Positions 15,325 to 23,841 of a stretch of 26,770 nucleotides of DNA are shown piece after piece; within the stretch, counting starts at the first letter, position 1, and each line of letters starts with the position of its first letter. A program made the translations under genes and the position numbers. The DNA lies in NCBI GenBank assembly GCA_964429355.1, contig CAYSCH010000092.1, forward strand, positions 1-26,770, given 5' to 3'. Source of the stretch: JAAYAY01 sp964429355. GTDB lineage: Bacteria > Planctomycetota > Planctomycetia > Pirellulales > Thermoguttaceae. The notes under the pieces are model-generated. The model was not told the DNA's origin. It searched no databases and saw only the letters and a list, made by a program, of their open reading frames with translations.

Positions 15325-18162
15325 ATGACGGAAGAACGTCCTTCGCTCGATGAGATCTTCGCCGAGGTTATCCGCCGTTCACCCGGACCGGATCGAGACG
15401 CGTACCTGGACGAAGTGTGCGGAGATGACACGGAGCAGCGAGGACGCGTCGAGCGATTGCTCCGGGCGCTTGAAGACGCCGGGAGCTTTCTCGAATCGCC
15501 GGCCGCCAATCCATCGGATGAAGACCCCACGATCGCCCAGCTGATTGGCGAGGGCCCGGGCACGATCATTGGTCCGTACAAGCTCCTGCAGAAGATCGGC
15601 GAAGGGGGGTTTGGCGTCGTTTACATGGCCGAGCAGAGGGAGCCCGTCAAGCGACGTGTGGCCCTGAAAATCATCAAGCTAGGGATGGACACCCAGCAAG
15701 TCATTGCCCGCTTCGAGGCGGAGCGGCAAGCCCTGGCGATGATGGATCATCCGAACATTGCAAAGGTATTCGATGCCGGAACCACCGACAGCGGTAGGCC
15801 ATACTTCGTCATGGAACTGGTCAAAGGTGTCCCGATTACCAAATACTGCGATGAAGAGCATCTCACACCGAAGGAACGACTCGAACTATTCGTGCCGGTC
15901 TGCCAGGCGATCCAGCACGCCCACCAAAAAGGGATTATCCATCGCGATATCAAACCCTCCAACGTGCTCGTGGGCAAATACGACGACAGAGCCGTCCCTC
16001 GCGTCATTGATTTCGGAGTTGCCAAGGCGACTGAACAGATGCTGACTGAGAAGACGATGTTCACCCACTTTGGCCAGATCATCGGAACGATCGATTACAT
16101 GAGTCCCGAGCAGGCCAAATTGAACGAGCTGGACATCGATACACGAAGCGACGTCTACTCGCTCGGTGTGCTGCTCTACGAGCTTCTCACCGGTGAGACC
16201 CCATTTGACCGCCAGCGGCTCCACTCGGCCGCCTTCGACGAATTGTTAAAGATCCTCCGCGAAGAGGAACCTCCGAAGCCCAGCCTGCGGCTGAGCGCGA
16301 GTAAGTCCCTGCCTTCGATAGCCGCCCATCGGAAAATCGAGCCGAAGTTACTCAGCACGATGGTCCGCGGCGATTTGGACTGGATCGTGATGAAGTCCCT
16401 AGAAAAGGACCGGACACGACGGTATGCGACCGCAAAGGACTTCGCCGATGACGTGCGGCGATACCTGGTAGACGAACCGGTGGAAGCACGGGCGCCATCG
16501 ACTTTCTATCGTTGGTCAAAACTCATTCGCAGGAACAAAACAGCTACCACGACTATCGCGGCCTTCGCCGCAACGCTGGTCTTTGCGACGTTCTTCAGCG
16601 GTTGGAGTTGGATGTCCGAACGGGAAGCAAGGATGCGAGAGACTCTTGCCTTGGAGGAAGCAAAAGCAAGCGAGGAAGTGGCCATCAAGAGTCTGGAGCG
16701 GTCCGTCGACGCGCTTATCGCCGCCGGGGATTACAAGGCGGCGGAAGCCGGGGGCGCGGAACTCCTGTTGATCTGCCTGGAGAGATGGGGGCATACCGAT
16801 GTCAGAACCGCGCAGGCGACGGTCGCGCGAGCCACGGCATTGGCTGGACTCAGGCGGCAGGACGAGGGCATCGGACTTGTCGAAGACCTTTACGCACTCC
16901 AGGTGCAGGAACTGGGTGGCGACGCCGAGATCACACGCAAGACGGCTACTGCCCTAGCGCAGCTGTGTTCGGATGCCGCCTGGACGCTGGCCTCCCCGGA
17001 AAACTCAAGAAAAGAGAACTACGTACTTGCCTTGAAATGGGCTGAACGCAGCGTGGGACTCGACACGAACAGGACCTGGCAATGGACCTGGCTCGCCTTG
17101 GCACACTACCGCCTCGGCAACTATCAGGCCGCGTTTGAGAATCTGAAGATGGCCGCCGAGAGAGATTATCGCTACAGTGAGAGGACTTGGTGGCTGCTTT
17201 CCATGGTGTACGCCAGACTGGGTAATCAGCAGGCAGCTCGAGACTGCTACGCCGTTGCCTATTACGGAAACACAAACGACACCGCATTTCGTAACATTCG
17301 TGCGGAAGCCGGAGAACTCCTCTTTTCCGGAGGCTCGCGGGACTCAATTGACTTGTCGGCGACTGATATCATCGAGGCTTGCTCCCGGTTGCTTGAAGCG
17401 CACCCTCGCGGGTACTTTCTCTATCAACGTCTCAGCGGTCGCTGTGCCAGTCTCGACAACTGGAAGGATGCGGCCAACTATCTAGGCAAAGTGATCGAAC
17501 TCCATTCAGCACCATACTACCTCTTGTATGAGGGTTGGGTTGCGTATCTTCTGCAAGCTGGCGAAACAGCGAAAGCTGAAGAGGTCTGCAAGATCGCCTT
17601 TGAGAGATTCCGAAGCCAGGAGATGCCGCCGGACGAGCAACTTCGGTTGGTGATGCTGTGCTGCCTCGCCCCATCGGAGGAAATAGACCCTCACGAGCTT
17701 GACGAAATCATCCTCGACGCGAAATCCAAGGGCGCTCCGGAAACGACAATTTCTGTCGCCCAACGAATGGTCGCCTATCGGTCAGGGCAATGGCTCCGTA
17801 CCGCAGGAGCCTCATTGGAGTACATGCCAGGCGATGACCTCATTGCGGATGCTGCCCTGAATTCAAAAGTGAATCGCGCTATCGCGCAATGGAAGGAGTA
17901 TGTACTCAGTCTCGCCTTCAAGGCCATGGCTCATCAACAACGCGGAGAGATAGGCGAAGCCCAGCGATTGGTCAAAGAGGCTCGCAAGCGCGCCCCCAGA
18001 GAGATTCCCACTGCAATACGAACAGGGCCCGGGAATCGCTACCCGCAGGCCATGTGGTGCCTGGTTCAGGCCGGTGTCCGAGAAGCGGAGGGCGTGATTG
18101 GATCGAACACTACGTCCGCAACATCCGCCACTGTCTCGGAGTTGGAATGCCTTGCGAGGTGA
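15325..18162 (+). CDS. Membrane-anchored Ser/Thr kinase with C-terminal TPR region
   Basis: A 945-residue planctomycete-type kinase. Residues 1-75 form a small helical domain found at the start of such kinases (LDEIFAEVIRRS). The kinase domain (about 83-385) is complete: glycine loop GEGGFGVVY (92-100), Lys115 in VALKIIK, HRDIKPSN (206-213), DFG (229-231), and YMSPEQ in the activation segment. One membrane helix follows at about 408-428. The remaining 500 residues are helical and TPR-like, probably exposed outside the cytoplasm, with repeats such as ALAHYRLGNYQAAFENLKMA. Start 15325 follows AGGAG. The gene sits behind the ECF sigma gene, so it probably phosphorylates that sigma factor (inference from known sigma-kinase pairs). 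Confidence 0.88.
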   Translation: MTEERPSLDEIFAEVIRRSPGPDRDAYLDEVCGDDTEQRGRVERLLRALEDAGSFLESPAANPSDEDPTIAQLIGEGPGTIIGPYKLLQKIGEGGFGVVYMAEQREPVKRRVALKIIKLGMDTQQVIARFEAERQALAMMDHPNIAKVFDAGTTDSGRPYFVMELVKGVPITKYCDEEHLTPKERLELFVPVCQAIQHAHQKGIIHRDIKPSNVLVGKYDDRAVPRVIDFGVAKATEQMLTEKTMFTHFGQIIGTIDYMSPEQAKLNELDIDTRSDVYSLGVLLYELLTGETPFDRQRLHSAAFDELLKILREEEPPKPSLRLSASKSLPSIAAHRKIEPKLLSTMVRGDLDWIVMKSLEKDRTRRYATAKDFADDVRRYLVDEPVEARAPSTFYRWSKLIRRNKTATTTIAAFAATLVFATFFSGWSWMSEREARMRETLALEEAKASEEVAIKSLERSVDALIAAGDYKAAEAGGAELLLICLERWGHTDVRTAQATVARATALAGLRRQDEGIGLVEDLYALQVQELGGDAEITRKTATALAQLCSDAAWTLASPENSRKENYVLALKWAERSVGLDTNRTWQWTWLALAHYRLGNYQAAFENLKMAAERDYRYSERTWWLLSMVYARLGNQQAARDCYAVAYYGNTNDTAFRNIRAEAGELLFSGGSRDSIDLSATDIIEACSRLLEAHPRGYFLYQRLSGRCASLDNWKDAANYLGKVIELHSAPYYLLYEGWVAYLLQAGETAKAEEVCKIAFERFRSQEMPPDEQLRLVMLCCLAPSEEIDPHELDEIILDAKSKGAPETTISVAQRMVAYRSGQWLRTAGASLEYMPGDDLIADAALNSKVNRAIAQWKEYVLSLAFKAMAHQQRGEIGEAQRLVKEARKRAPREIPTAIRTGPGNRYPQAMWCLVQAGVREAEGVIGSNTTSATSATVSELECLAR

Positions 18163-18269
18163 AGTGTTCACAGGTCTGACTGCAGCCACTTTCCCAACTC
18201 AGCCTTCAGCTACTTCGCGACCACCAGGGCAACATCATCGCATGTGGGCCGCGCCCCAATCTGCACACC

Positions 18270-18343
18270 GAACCGACTGGAATAGGATCAGGATCGCTTG
18301 GCATGGCCAACAGTTCTACTCGGTCACCACGGTTAAGTGCCAT
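18270..18343 (-). pseudogene. N-terminal fragment of a DUF4314 gene
   Basis: Reading from ATG at 18343: ALNRGDRVELLAMPSDPDPI then PVGS, after which similarity to the complete copy ends at about 18270. About 24 codons survive. It lies 18 bases after an integrase tail, the same order as in the complete copy. Confidence 0.7.
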
Positions 18344-18361
18344 TGCTACATCCCTCCTAAC

Positions 18362-18465
18362 TCACGCCGCATCGGCCGCGCTCTCACCTTTCTTCTCCCC
18401 CAACCCCGGCAACGACTCAATCGCCGCCGTCTGGTCGTGTAACTCGACGTGGGTGTAGACGCCGA
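18362..18465 (-). pseudogene. Integrase tail fragment, second copy
   Basis: The minus strand reads LGVYTHVELHDQTAAIESLP followed by a GLGEKKGESAADAA end and stop. It is a diverged copy of the tail at 14167, about 34 codons long, cut at its 5' side near 18465. Confidence 0.7.
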
Positions 18466-18692
18466 GTTTCGAACAGCGGTCACTGCCTGGCAAATCACGG
18501 AGTCTCCCCCACTGGAGAAGTATCGTAACGTCTGGATCAGCCGGGCCCCGGCGTTCTCCGTATTTGCGTGGTTTCGCGCTCCCTACGGTTCCTCGCCTCG
18601 ATGGCGCCCGGAATATTTGGAAATCGATGATCCCTTTTTCATTCCGATCTCGTTTTATCTGATAGACAGCCCGGGATTGAGGAGCAAGGCTC

Positions 18693-19394
18693 GTGTATGC
18701 TACGTTGACCGAACTCGATACGACACAGGGACTTGACGGGGGTCAAGTATTGCCCATGGAACGGTCGAACGACTTCACAGAGCAGACTCAAGCCTTGCTT
18801 GATGCCGGCGCCCGCGGCGACGATCGAGCCTATGACAGACTGCTTGCTCGAGCTTCAGATCGTTTACTCGGATTGGCCAGGAGAATGCTCCGTCGCTACC
18901 CGCACTTGCAAAGGTGGGAACAGACGGATGACGTTTTCCAGAACGCAGCGATTCGGTTACATCGATCCCTGCAGAATCTGAGACCCGATACCGTTCGGGG
19001 ATTTCTTGGGCTGGCAACAGTAGAAATCCGCAGGACTCTCATTGACCTGATACGGCATCATTTTGGGCCGGAGGGCGCCGCGGGGAAATACCGCTCCGAT
19101 TTCAAGGGAGACCCCGACGATGACAAAGGCGGCTTGCTCGAAAACGAACCAGATCGTCACGAGAACCTCGAATCGCTCGAGGTTTGGTCTCGCTTCCACG
19201 AAGCAATGGACCAGTTGCCGGCAGATGAGCAAGAGGTTATGCACCTCATGTGGTATGGCGGTATCAAGCAGCGAGAAGTTGCCACTCTACTTGGAATCTC
19301 ACTGCCGACGGTCAAGCGGCGATGGTATCGGGCTCGCCTTCGCCTCCAAGCCGTCCTTGAGGACGACACTCTCACTGACGGGAAGGGCAACTGA
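18693..19394 (+). CDS. ECF-type RNA polymerase sigma factor (second module)
   Basis: A sigma factor of 233 residues if read from GTG at 18693 (GAGGAG, 8 bases upstream), or 212 residues from ATG at 18756 (MERSNDFTEQ), which fits the usual family start but has a poorer ribosome site. Region 2 is seen in RLLGLARRMLRRYPHLQRWE with TDDVFQNAAIRLHRSL; region 4 is MWYGGIKQREVATLLGISLP with TVKRRWYRARLRL. An acidic linker (about residues 138-154) lies between. The kinase gene begins one base after the stop, so the two are almost surely cotranscribed and coupled. Confidence 0.87.
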   Translation: MYATLTELDTTQGLDGGQVLPMERSNDFTEQTQALLDAGARGDDRAYDRLLARASDRLLGLARRMLRRYPHLQRWEQTDDVFQNAAIRLHRSLQNLRPDTVRGFLGLATVEIRRTLIDLIRHHFGPEGAAGKYRSDFKGDPDDDKGGLLENEPDRHENLESLEVWSRFHEAMDQLPADEQEVMHLMWYGGIKQREVATLLGISLPTVKRRWYRARLRLQAVLEDDTLTDGKGN

Positions 19395-19395
19395 C

Positions 19396-21906
19396 ATGCT
19401 AACGGAAGACAAGATGGCTGAACTGCTTGTCCGGCGTGATACGCTATACGAACAAGGACGCGAATCGACTGTAGAAGCCGTCTGTCATGATTGCCCGGAA
19501 CTTATCGCCGAGTTTGCTGAACGTCTCCAATCGCTGCGCAAGACAGATTGGCTGTTCGATACTGATGACACTCGGACAGCGTGTTCGGCCCACGAATCCC
19601 CAACTCTTTCAGGGCGGTCGGGGGCTTCGTTGCCGTCGTCGTCGCTGACAGTCGAACAATTCGTACGAGCTATCGAAGACAGCGGTCTCATGTCGTCGGA
19701 AGAACTTGCGTCGTTTCGATGTACTGTACCACCCGAGGTCGACTCGGAAACTGACTCACTCGCGCAACAATTGGTGCAACAGAAGAAACTGACGCCCTAC
19801 CAAGCATCCGTATTGCTGTTGCGAAGAAATGACCCGCTCCTTCTTGATCGGTACATCATTCTGGATACGCTGGGTGGGGGCGGTATGGGCATAGTCTTCA
19901 AGGCGCTGCACAGATCGCTGGATCGAGTTGTAGCTCTAAAAACGCTGCCTCCTGACGCGTTAGATTCCGCCGAGAAGGTGAAGCGTTTTCAACGCGAGGC
20001 CAAGGCCGCGGCAATGCTGTCTCATCCGAACATCGTTACGACTCACGACGCCCATGAGTCAAACGGCGTACATTTCCTTGTCATGGAATATGTCAAGGGA
20101 CGAGATCTCGGTCGGCTTGTCCGAGAAGAAGGGCCGCTTTCGGTTGCCCAGGCTGTGGACTATATCCGGCAAGCAGCAAAGGGGCTTGAGCATGCCCACA
20201 CGGCTGGTGTGGTTCATCGAGACATCAAGCCTTCGAATCTCATTCTGGATGACCACGGAGTGGTCAAAGTCCTGGATATGGGACTGGCCCGCCTCAAGGC
20301 ATCAGAACGACAAGGCTCCGGCAACACTGACGAGCTAACCGGTGACGGCGGGGTCTTGGGAACCGTAGCCTATATGTCGCCCGAACAGGCTATTGATGTT
20401 CATGAAGCAGATGCGAGTTCCGATATCTACAGCCTCGGCTGCACCTTGTATTACCTTCTTACAGGCAAGCCGCCCTTCGAGAAAGATTCGGCCGTCAATA
20501 CCGTTCTAGCGCACCGCGACCAGGAAGCGCCGGATCTGTGCCAAGTACGAGAAGATGTACCACAGGCGCTGGCCAACATCTTCTGCCGGATGATGGCCAA
20601 GAGTCCGGAGAATCGCTATCAGTCGATGGCCGAAGTAACCGACGCTTTGGATAACCGCGCACCGCATGTAGTGCCAGAGCGCCACAAGAGTACACCTGTG
20701 GATTCTAAAGCATCGACGGCACCCCCTATTATCAGGCCACACCGAAAATGGAACAATCCGGGATGGCGTGTGGCATTGGCCCTGCTTGTACTTGGCGGGA
20801 TATCTCTTGGCACGATCTTCAGAGTGCGGACGCCGATGGGAACACTGGTGCTCGAGATCAACGAACCGAATGCCCGAGTAGAAGTGGATGGGGAAGTCGT
20901 CAAGGTAGATATGCCTGACGCTGGTCACGCTCTGACTATCAGGGTCATGGAAGGCGAGCATCTGTTACGCGTCAGTAAGGACGGTTTCGAGACCGTGACA
21001 AAGGAGTTCGTTATCAAGTCCGGGGATCGGGAGGCATTGGTTGTCACATTGGAGCGAGGATCGGAGGCGGTGGCCAAGAATTTGGGGCCGGGAATCAACA
21101 GTCCGTACGCCGACGAGCGGCCTACGCTGACCGCAGATGAGTTGTGTATAGTCTTTCAAAGCAATCGGCCGGGAGGATACGGCAACAGAGATCTTTGGAT
21201 TTGCTACCGTTCGAGCATTGACGAACCGTTTTCCGATCCCCAAAACCTCGGGGCACTCATCAACACGGCAGATACCGAGCTTTCGCCGGCCCTGTCGCCG
21301 GATGGGCTTGAGCTCCTTTTTGGGCGATACAACAGGAAGGGTCGGTTGGGCTGGTGGATGTGTGAGAGAGCGAGCCGAGACGGAGCATTTGGTGAACCGG
21401 TGACATTCGAAATTGTCGGTATGCCGACTGAAAGGCCAGGCGGTTCGTTCGCGTTGACAGGTGACGGTCAGGCCATCGTCTTTCACGCCAATTATGATAG
21501 CAGTTACTGCGACATATGGATGGCAACACGGCTGGATGGCGGGGATAAGTTTGGCAACCCAAAGAACCTCGGTATCGCGTCCTTTGATGGAATCGGTTCC
21601 TACGCTCCTCATTTGTCGGCTGATAACAAGAGCATGTACTTTGAGCGACGAGGAGAACTCTATTCAAGCAGTCGGGCGAGCATTGACGAGGCGTTCGGCC
21701 CACCGACAAGACTGCCGCCCCCAACCAATTCAGATGCGATTGAGGAGTATCCGAGAAGTCACCGCAACGGAAAAGTGCTCTACTTCACGAGTAGCCGATC
21801 TGGTGGCGAAGGCAACTCGGACATCTGGTATGTCGATCTCGCCGAGGAGGATGTGTCGGCCAAGTCAAAGCCCGCAGATTCCAATCTGGAGCCTGCCAAG
21901 CAATAG
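19396..21906 (+). CDS. Membrane Ser/Thr kinase with PEGA domain and beta-propeller-like C-terminus
   Basis: An 836-residue kinase. ATG at 19396 directly follows the sigma stop, with GGAAGGG upstream; the longer frame overlapping the sigma gene is not used. An N-terminal part of about 150 residues includes LAQQLVQQKKLTPYQASVLL, common in planctomycete kinases. The kinase domain spans about 153-415: LGGGGMGIVF (159-168), Lys182, HRDIKPSN (274-281), DMG (294-296) in place of DFG, and YMSPEQ. The membrane helix is at about 458-475. Beyond it lie a PEGA-like domain (about 482-545, GTLVLEINEPNARVEVDGE) and repeated PD40/TolB-type blades (LSPDGLELLFGR, LTGDGQAIVF, LSADNKSMYF, YFTSSRSGGEGNSDIWYVD). 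The outer part probably senses a ligand or cell-wall component; the kinase then acts on the adjacent sigma factor (inference). Confidence 0.88.
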   Translation: MLTEDKMAELLVRRDTLYEQGRESTVEAVCHDCPELIAEFAERLQSLRKTDWLFDTDDTRTACSAHESPTLSGRSGASLPSSSLTVEQFVRAIEDSGLMSSEELASFRCTVPPEVDSETDSLAQQLVQQKKLTPYQASVLLLRRNDPLLLDRYIILDTLGGGGMGIVFKALHRSLDRVVALKTLPPDALDSAEKVKRFQREAKAAAMLSHPNIVTTHDAHESNGVHFLVMEYVKGRDLGRLVREEGPLSVAQAVDYIRQAAKGLEHAHTAGVVHRDIKPSNLILDDHGVVKVLDMGLARLKASERQGSGNTDELTGDGGVLGTVAYMSPEQAIDVHEADASSDIYSLGCTLYYLLTGKPPFEKDSAVNTVLAHRDQEAPDLCQVREDVPQALANIFCRMMAKSPENRYQSMAEVTDALDNRAPHVVPERHKSTPVDSKASTAPPIIRPHRKWNNPGWRVALALLVLGGISLGTIFRVRTPMGTLVLEINEPNARVEVDGEVVKVDMPDAGHALTIRVMEGEHLLRVSKDGFETVTKEFVIKSGDREALVVTLERGSEAVAKNLGPGINSPYADERPTLTADELCIVFQSNRPGGYGNRDLWICYRSSIDEPFSDPQNLGALINTADTELSPALSPDGLELLFGRYNRKGRLGWWMCERASRDGAFGEPVTFEIVGMPTERPGGSFALTGDGQAIVFHANYDSSYCDIWMATRLDGGDKFGNPKNLGIASFDGIGSYAPHLSADNKSMYFERRGELYSSSRASIDEAFGPPTRLPPPTNSDAIEEYPRSHRNGKVLYFTSSRSGGEGNSDIWYVDLAEEDVSAKSKPADSNLEPAKQ

Positions 21907-21963
21907 CGTGAGACGAAAGCCGACAAGGGGCAGGGTCCTCCACGGCATATGACCGATGTACCG

Positions 21964-21994
21964 AAGCCCGCACCGCTACGGCTGGTGCGGGCTT
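21964..21994. terminator. Perfect 11-bp hairpin after the second kinase
   Basis: Arms AAGCCCGCACC and GGTGCGGGCTT enclose a 9-base loop, 58 bases after the kinase stop. The stem is GC-rich and perfect; there is no following T run, so it may be a weak intrinsic terminator or a 3' end stabiliser. Confidence 0.6.
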
Positions 21995-22130
21995 ACTTCA
22001 TGTAACTCCAGGTGCATTGGAGGACAGAGTGCACTCCTGGAAGCTTTGGCTTTTGTCGAAGGTCCTTGGGAATTGAGCAGTGTAGCTTCCTGTCACTCAT
22101 TCATTAGGGGCAAGCGACATTCCTTCTGGC

Positions 22131-22193
22131 TCACGCCGCATCCGCCCCGTCCTCCTTCTCCTCCAACCCCGGCAACGACTCAATCGCCGCCAC
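22131..22193 (-). pseudogene. Integrase tail fragment, third copy
   Basis: The minus strand reads AAIESLPGLEEKEDGADAA then stop, about 20 codons matching the end of the tails at 14167 and 18362. Similarity also covers about 9 bases past the stop. The rest of the region 21995-22251 has nothing I recognise. Confidence 0.6.
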
Positions 22194-22251
22194 CTGCCGT
22201 TTTCTCTTACCCGCTACCTTGCAAATAGCGTGCACGTGGACAAGACTGTCC

Positions 22252-22730
22252 TAAGTACGACGGTTCGCAGGCTACCGTGTGGCCGGCTAGAGCCACAGGT
22301 CGTAGTAAGGAGTGGACATCATGAGAGACCGGGCAATTCTCAGTGGCATGTTTGTTGCAGCAGTCGTGATGCACGGAATTGCGTACGCGGCCCCGCCCGC
22401 GTGTACCGACTCGCCCCCATTGACCGCCACATTCTCCATCGTGGCAGTCGATCCGGAAAGCGGCATCTGCGGCGCAGCGGTTGCAAGCAAGTACCCAGCC
22501 GTCGGGAAGGTCGTGCCGTACGTGCGTGCCGGTATCGGCGGATTCTGCACTCAACTCTACGTCGATGCGAGCGACGATGCCGTCGTGGAATTGGCGCGCA
22601 AGTATGCCGAACTGGACCACGACGCAAAGGGAGAATGGCGCGGTGGCCGGAGACCTTTCGAACATCCCTGCGAAGACCAACCCGGGAAGAGAGCTTCCAC
22701 GAGTGAGATCCGGGAATGATCAACCAGCCG
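22252..22730. repeat. Exact direct repeat of about 479 bp, copy 2
   Basis: Matches 13465-13943. It lies between an integrase-tail fragment on the left and a truncated DUF4314 gene on the right. The diverged right-hand extension runs to about 22799, where similarity ends next to the toxin gene. Confidence 0.85.
22321..22719 (+). pseudogene. Truncated DUF1028-like protein, copy 2
   Basis: Identical in sequence to the gene at 13534-13932, including the ribosome site and signal-like N-terminus. The upstream DNA differs, so it lacks the candidate promoter seen before copy 1. Confidence 0.6.
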
Positions 22731-22799
22731 GATTCAGAACCCGGACCTGGTCCGGAGGAATCACCAGCATAAGCGTCCGCCCGCTGTCCCACGCGACGT
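22720..22799 (-). pseudogene. C-terminal fragment of a DUF4314 gene
   Basis: The minus strand reads NVAWDSGRTLMLVIPPDQVR then VLNPAG and stop, a diverged match to the last third of the complete copy at 13933. It is cut at 22799, just beside the MazF gene end, so the toxin-antitoxin cassette replaced or interrupted its 5' part. Confidence 0.72.
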
Positions 22800-22807
22800 T
22801 TTGACGT

Positions 22808-23122
22808 TCATGCCGTGAACATCTCAACCAGTGCTTCCGACAGCCGGCCTGAGGTCACGGCAGGAAGAGTACTCAAGCGTTTGACAAGTCGACGTTTGTC
22901 GACCGTGCGGATCCGGTCGATCGCGGCCACGCCTGCCTTCCCTTGGACTTTGGTGGCAATACGAAATGGATAGGCTCGCCCTGTTGTCAGCGGAACAACG
23001 ACCACCGTTTGAAGATGGGAATTGAGTTCATCGGGGGAGACGATAACCGCGGGGCGCGTTTTGCGGATTTCACGGCCAATGGTGGGATCCAGATTGACCA
23101 GCCAGACTTCGAAACGCTTCAT
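22808..23122 (-). CDS. mazF: MazF/PemK-type mRNA interferase toxin
   Basis: A 104-residue toxin. ATG at 23122 overlaps the antitoxin stop (ATGA), and the family start MKRFEVWLVNLDPTIGREI is matched exactly there. Motifs: KTRPAVIVSPDELN (21-34), with the conserved Arg-Pro strand; VVVPLTTGRAYPFRI (41-55), with the Thr of the RNA cleavage site; GVAAIDRIRTVDKRRL (64-79). Members cut mRNA at short sites and are held inactive by the antitoxin. The usual start of the family is about 13 residues inside the longest frame. Full length and apparently intact. Confidence 0.9.
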   Translation of the reverse strand: MKRFEVWLVNLDPTIGREIRKTRPAVIVSPDELNSHLQTVVVVPLTTGRAYPFRIATKVQGKAGVAAIDRIRTVDKRRLVKRLSTLPAVTSGRLSEALVEMFTA

Positions 23123-23364
23123 GGCCAGGCACCGTCGAAATCGCCAATCGTTCCGTCCCAATCGTCAAGCTGATCTTCGGCCGCCTGATGGCAGGCCTCC
23201 GCGGCCGAAGCCCAGGCCTGGCGGGTTTGCCTTGCTGGACGAATGATGACGGCGTTGCCGGAGACTTCGATCTCCAACTGGTCGGTCAAACCCGCTTGTT
23301 CAATCACTGCCTTGGGCAGACGTACGCCTTTGGAATTCCCGATGTTGATCAGATTCGTTTGCAC
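23119..23364 (-). CDS. mazE: MazE/AbrB-type antitoxin
   Basis: An 81-residue antitoxin, started here at GTG 23364 with GAGGTG upstream; GTG two codons earlier (23370) is possible. The first half is a swapped-hairpin AbrB/SpoVT DNA-binding domain: TNLINIGNSKGVRLPKAVIE (3-22), then LEIEVSGNAVIIRP. The acidic C-terminus (AAEDQLDDWDGTIGDFDG) is the part that wraps the toxin in this family. It overlaps the toxin gene by 4 bases and is transcribed from a promoter just upstream. Confidence 0.9.
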   Translation of the reverse strand: MQTNLINIGNSKGVRLPKAVIEQAGLTDQLEIEVSGNAVIIRPARQTRQAWASAAEACHQAAEDQLDDWDGTIGDFDGAWP

Positions 23365-23394
23365 GGGGCACACCTCGTGTCGGCCAGGAGAGAC

Positions 23395-23404
23395 TGTAAT
23401 TACA
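23395..23404. promoter_or_regulatory. Probable operator for MazEF autoregulation
   Basis: The perfect 10-bp palindrome TGTAATTACA touches the -10 box of the mazEF promoter by one base. AbrB-type antitoxins usually repress their own operon from such sites. Confidence 0.5.
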
Positions 23405-23432
23405 TTGTAGGTCCATTCACGACGACTGTCAA
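23404..23432 (-). promoter_or_regulatory. Near-consensus sigma-70 promoter of mazEF
   Basis: On the minus strand TTGACA (23427-23432) and TACAAT (23404-23409) are exactly 17 bases apart, the best promoter in the window. It would give a short leader of about 30-40 bases before the antitoxin start. Confidence 0.8.
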
Positions 23433-23440
23433 GCCTGCCG

Positions 23441-23731
23441 ATGTTCGCCAAGCCGCTGGCCGACGCGCCGGCGCTTTTGGACTCCGCTTTGCCAATCAAG
23501 CACCTGTCGAAGGATGACCCGCCGATGCTGATCCTGCACGGCACGGTCGACAAGACCACGCCGCTGGACCAGTCCGAGCGATTCCACCAGGCGGCCAAGG
23601 AGATCGGCGTGCCGTGCGAGCTGGTTATGATCGAGGGCGCCCCGCACAGCTTCCACCTCCAGCCCAAGCAGCGGGACCTGCGGCCCGTGGTGATCAGCTT
23701 CTTCGACAAGCACCTCAAGCCAAACGGATGA
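23441..23731 (+). pseudogene. C-terminal remnant of an alpha/beta hydrolase (esterase/dienelactone-hydrolase type)
   Basis: About 96 residues match the end of alpha/beta hydrolases: LSKDDPPMLILHGTVDKTTP carries the acid-residue strand (Asp in GTVD), and APHSFHLQPKQRDL carries the catalytic His, followed by a final helix FFDKHLKP. The nucleophile Ser and all of the N-terminal half are absent. The break lies within about 10 bases of the mazEF -35 box. No ribosome site precedes the ATG at 23441, so it is a broken gene. Confidence 0.75.
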
Positions 23732-23841
23732 ACCCGGCAGCCGGATTTGCATTGCCGGCGGCAGCCGCTTATCATCGTTGGCGTTGGCCGGGCGCGCGGC
23801 CTCGATCCGGATCCCTGTCTATGAGCCAGGAGACTGTCGAT

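Larger units (their letters stand above)
18163..18692. other. Intergenic region holding a second repeat fragment
   Basis: 530 bases between the first kinase and the second sigma gene. The middle part (18270-18465) is a degraded copy of the integrase-tail/DUF4314 unit. On either side I see no gene: the 95-residue frame at 18449-18736 overlaps the repeat and has no family character. Confidence 0.6.

Noticed and set aside
18449..18736. 95-codon frame before the second sigma gene
   Set aside because: Overlaps a repeat fragment and the sigma start; no ribosome site or known pattern.
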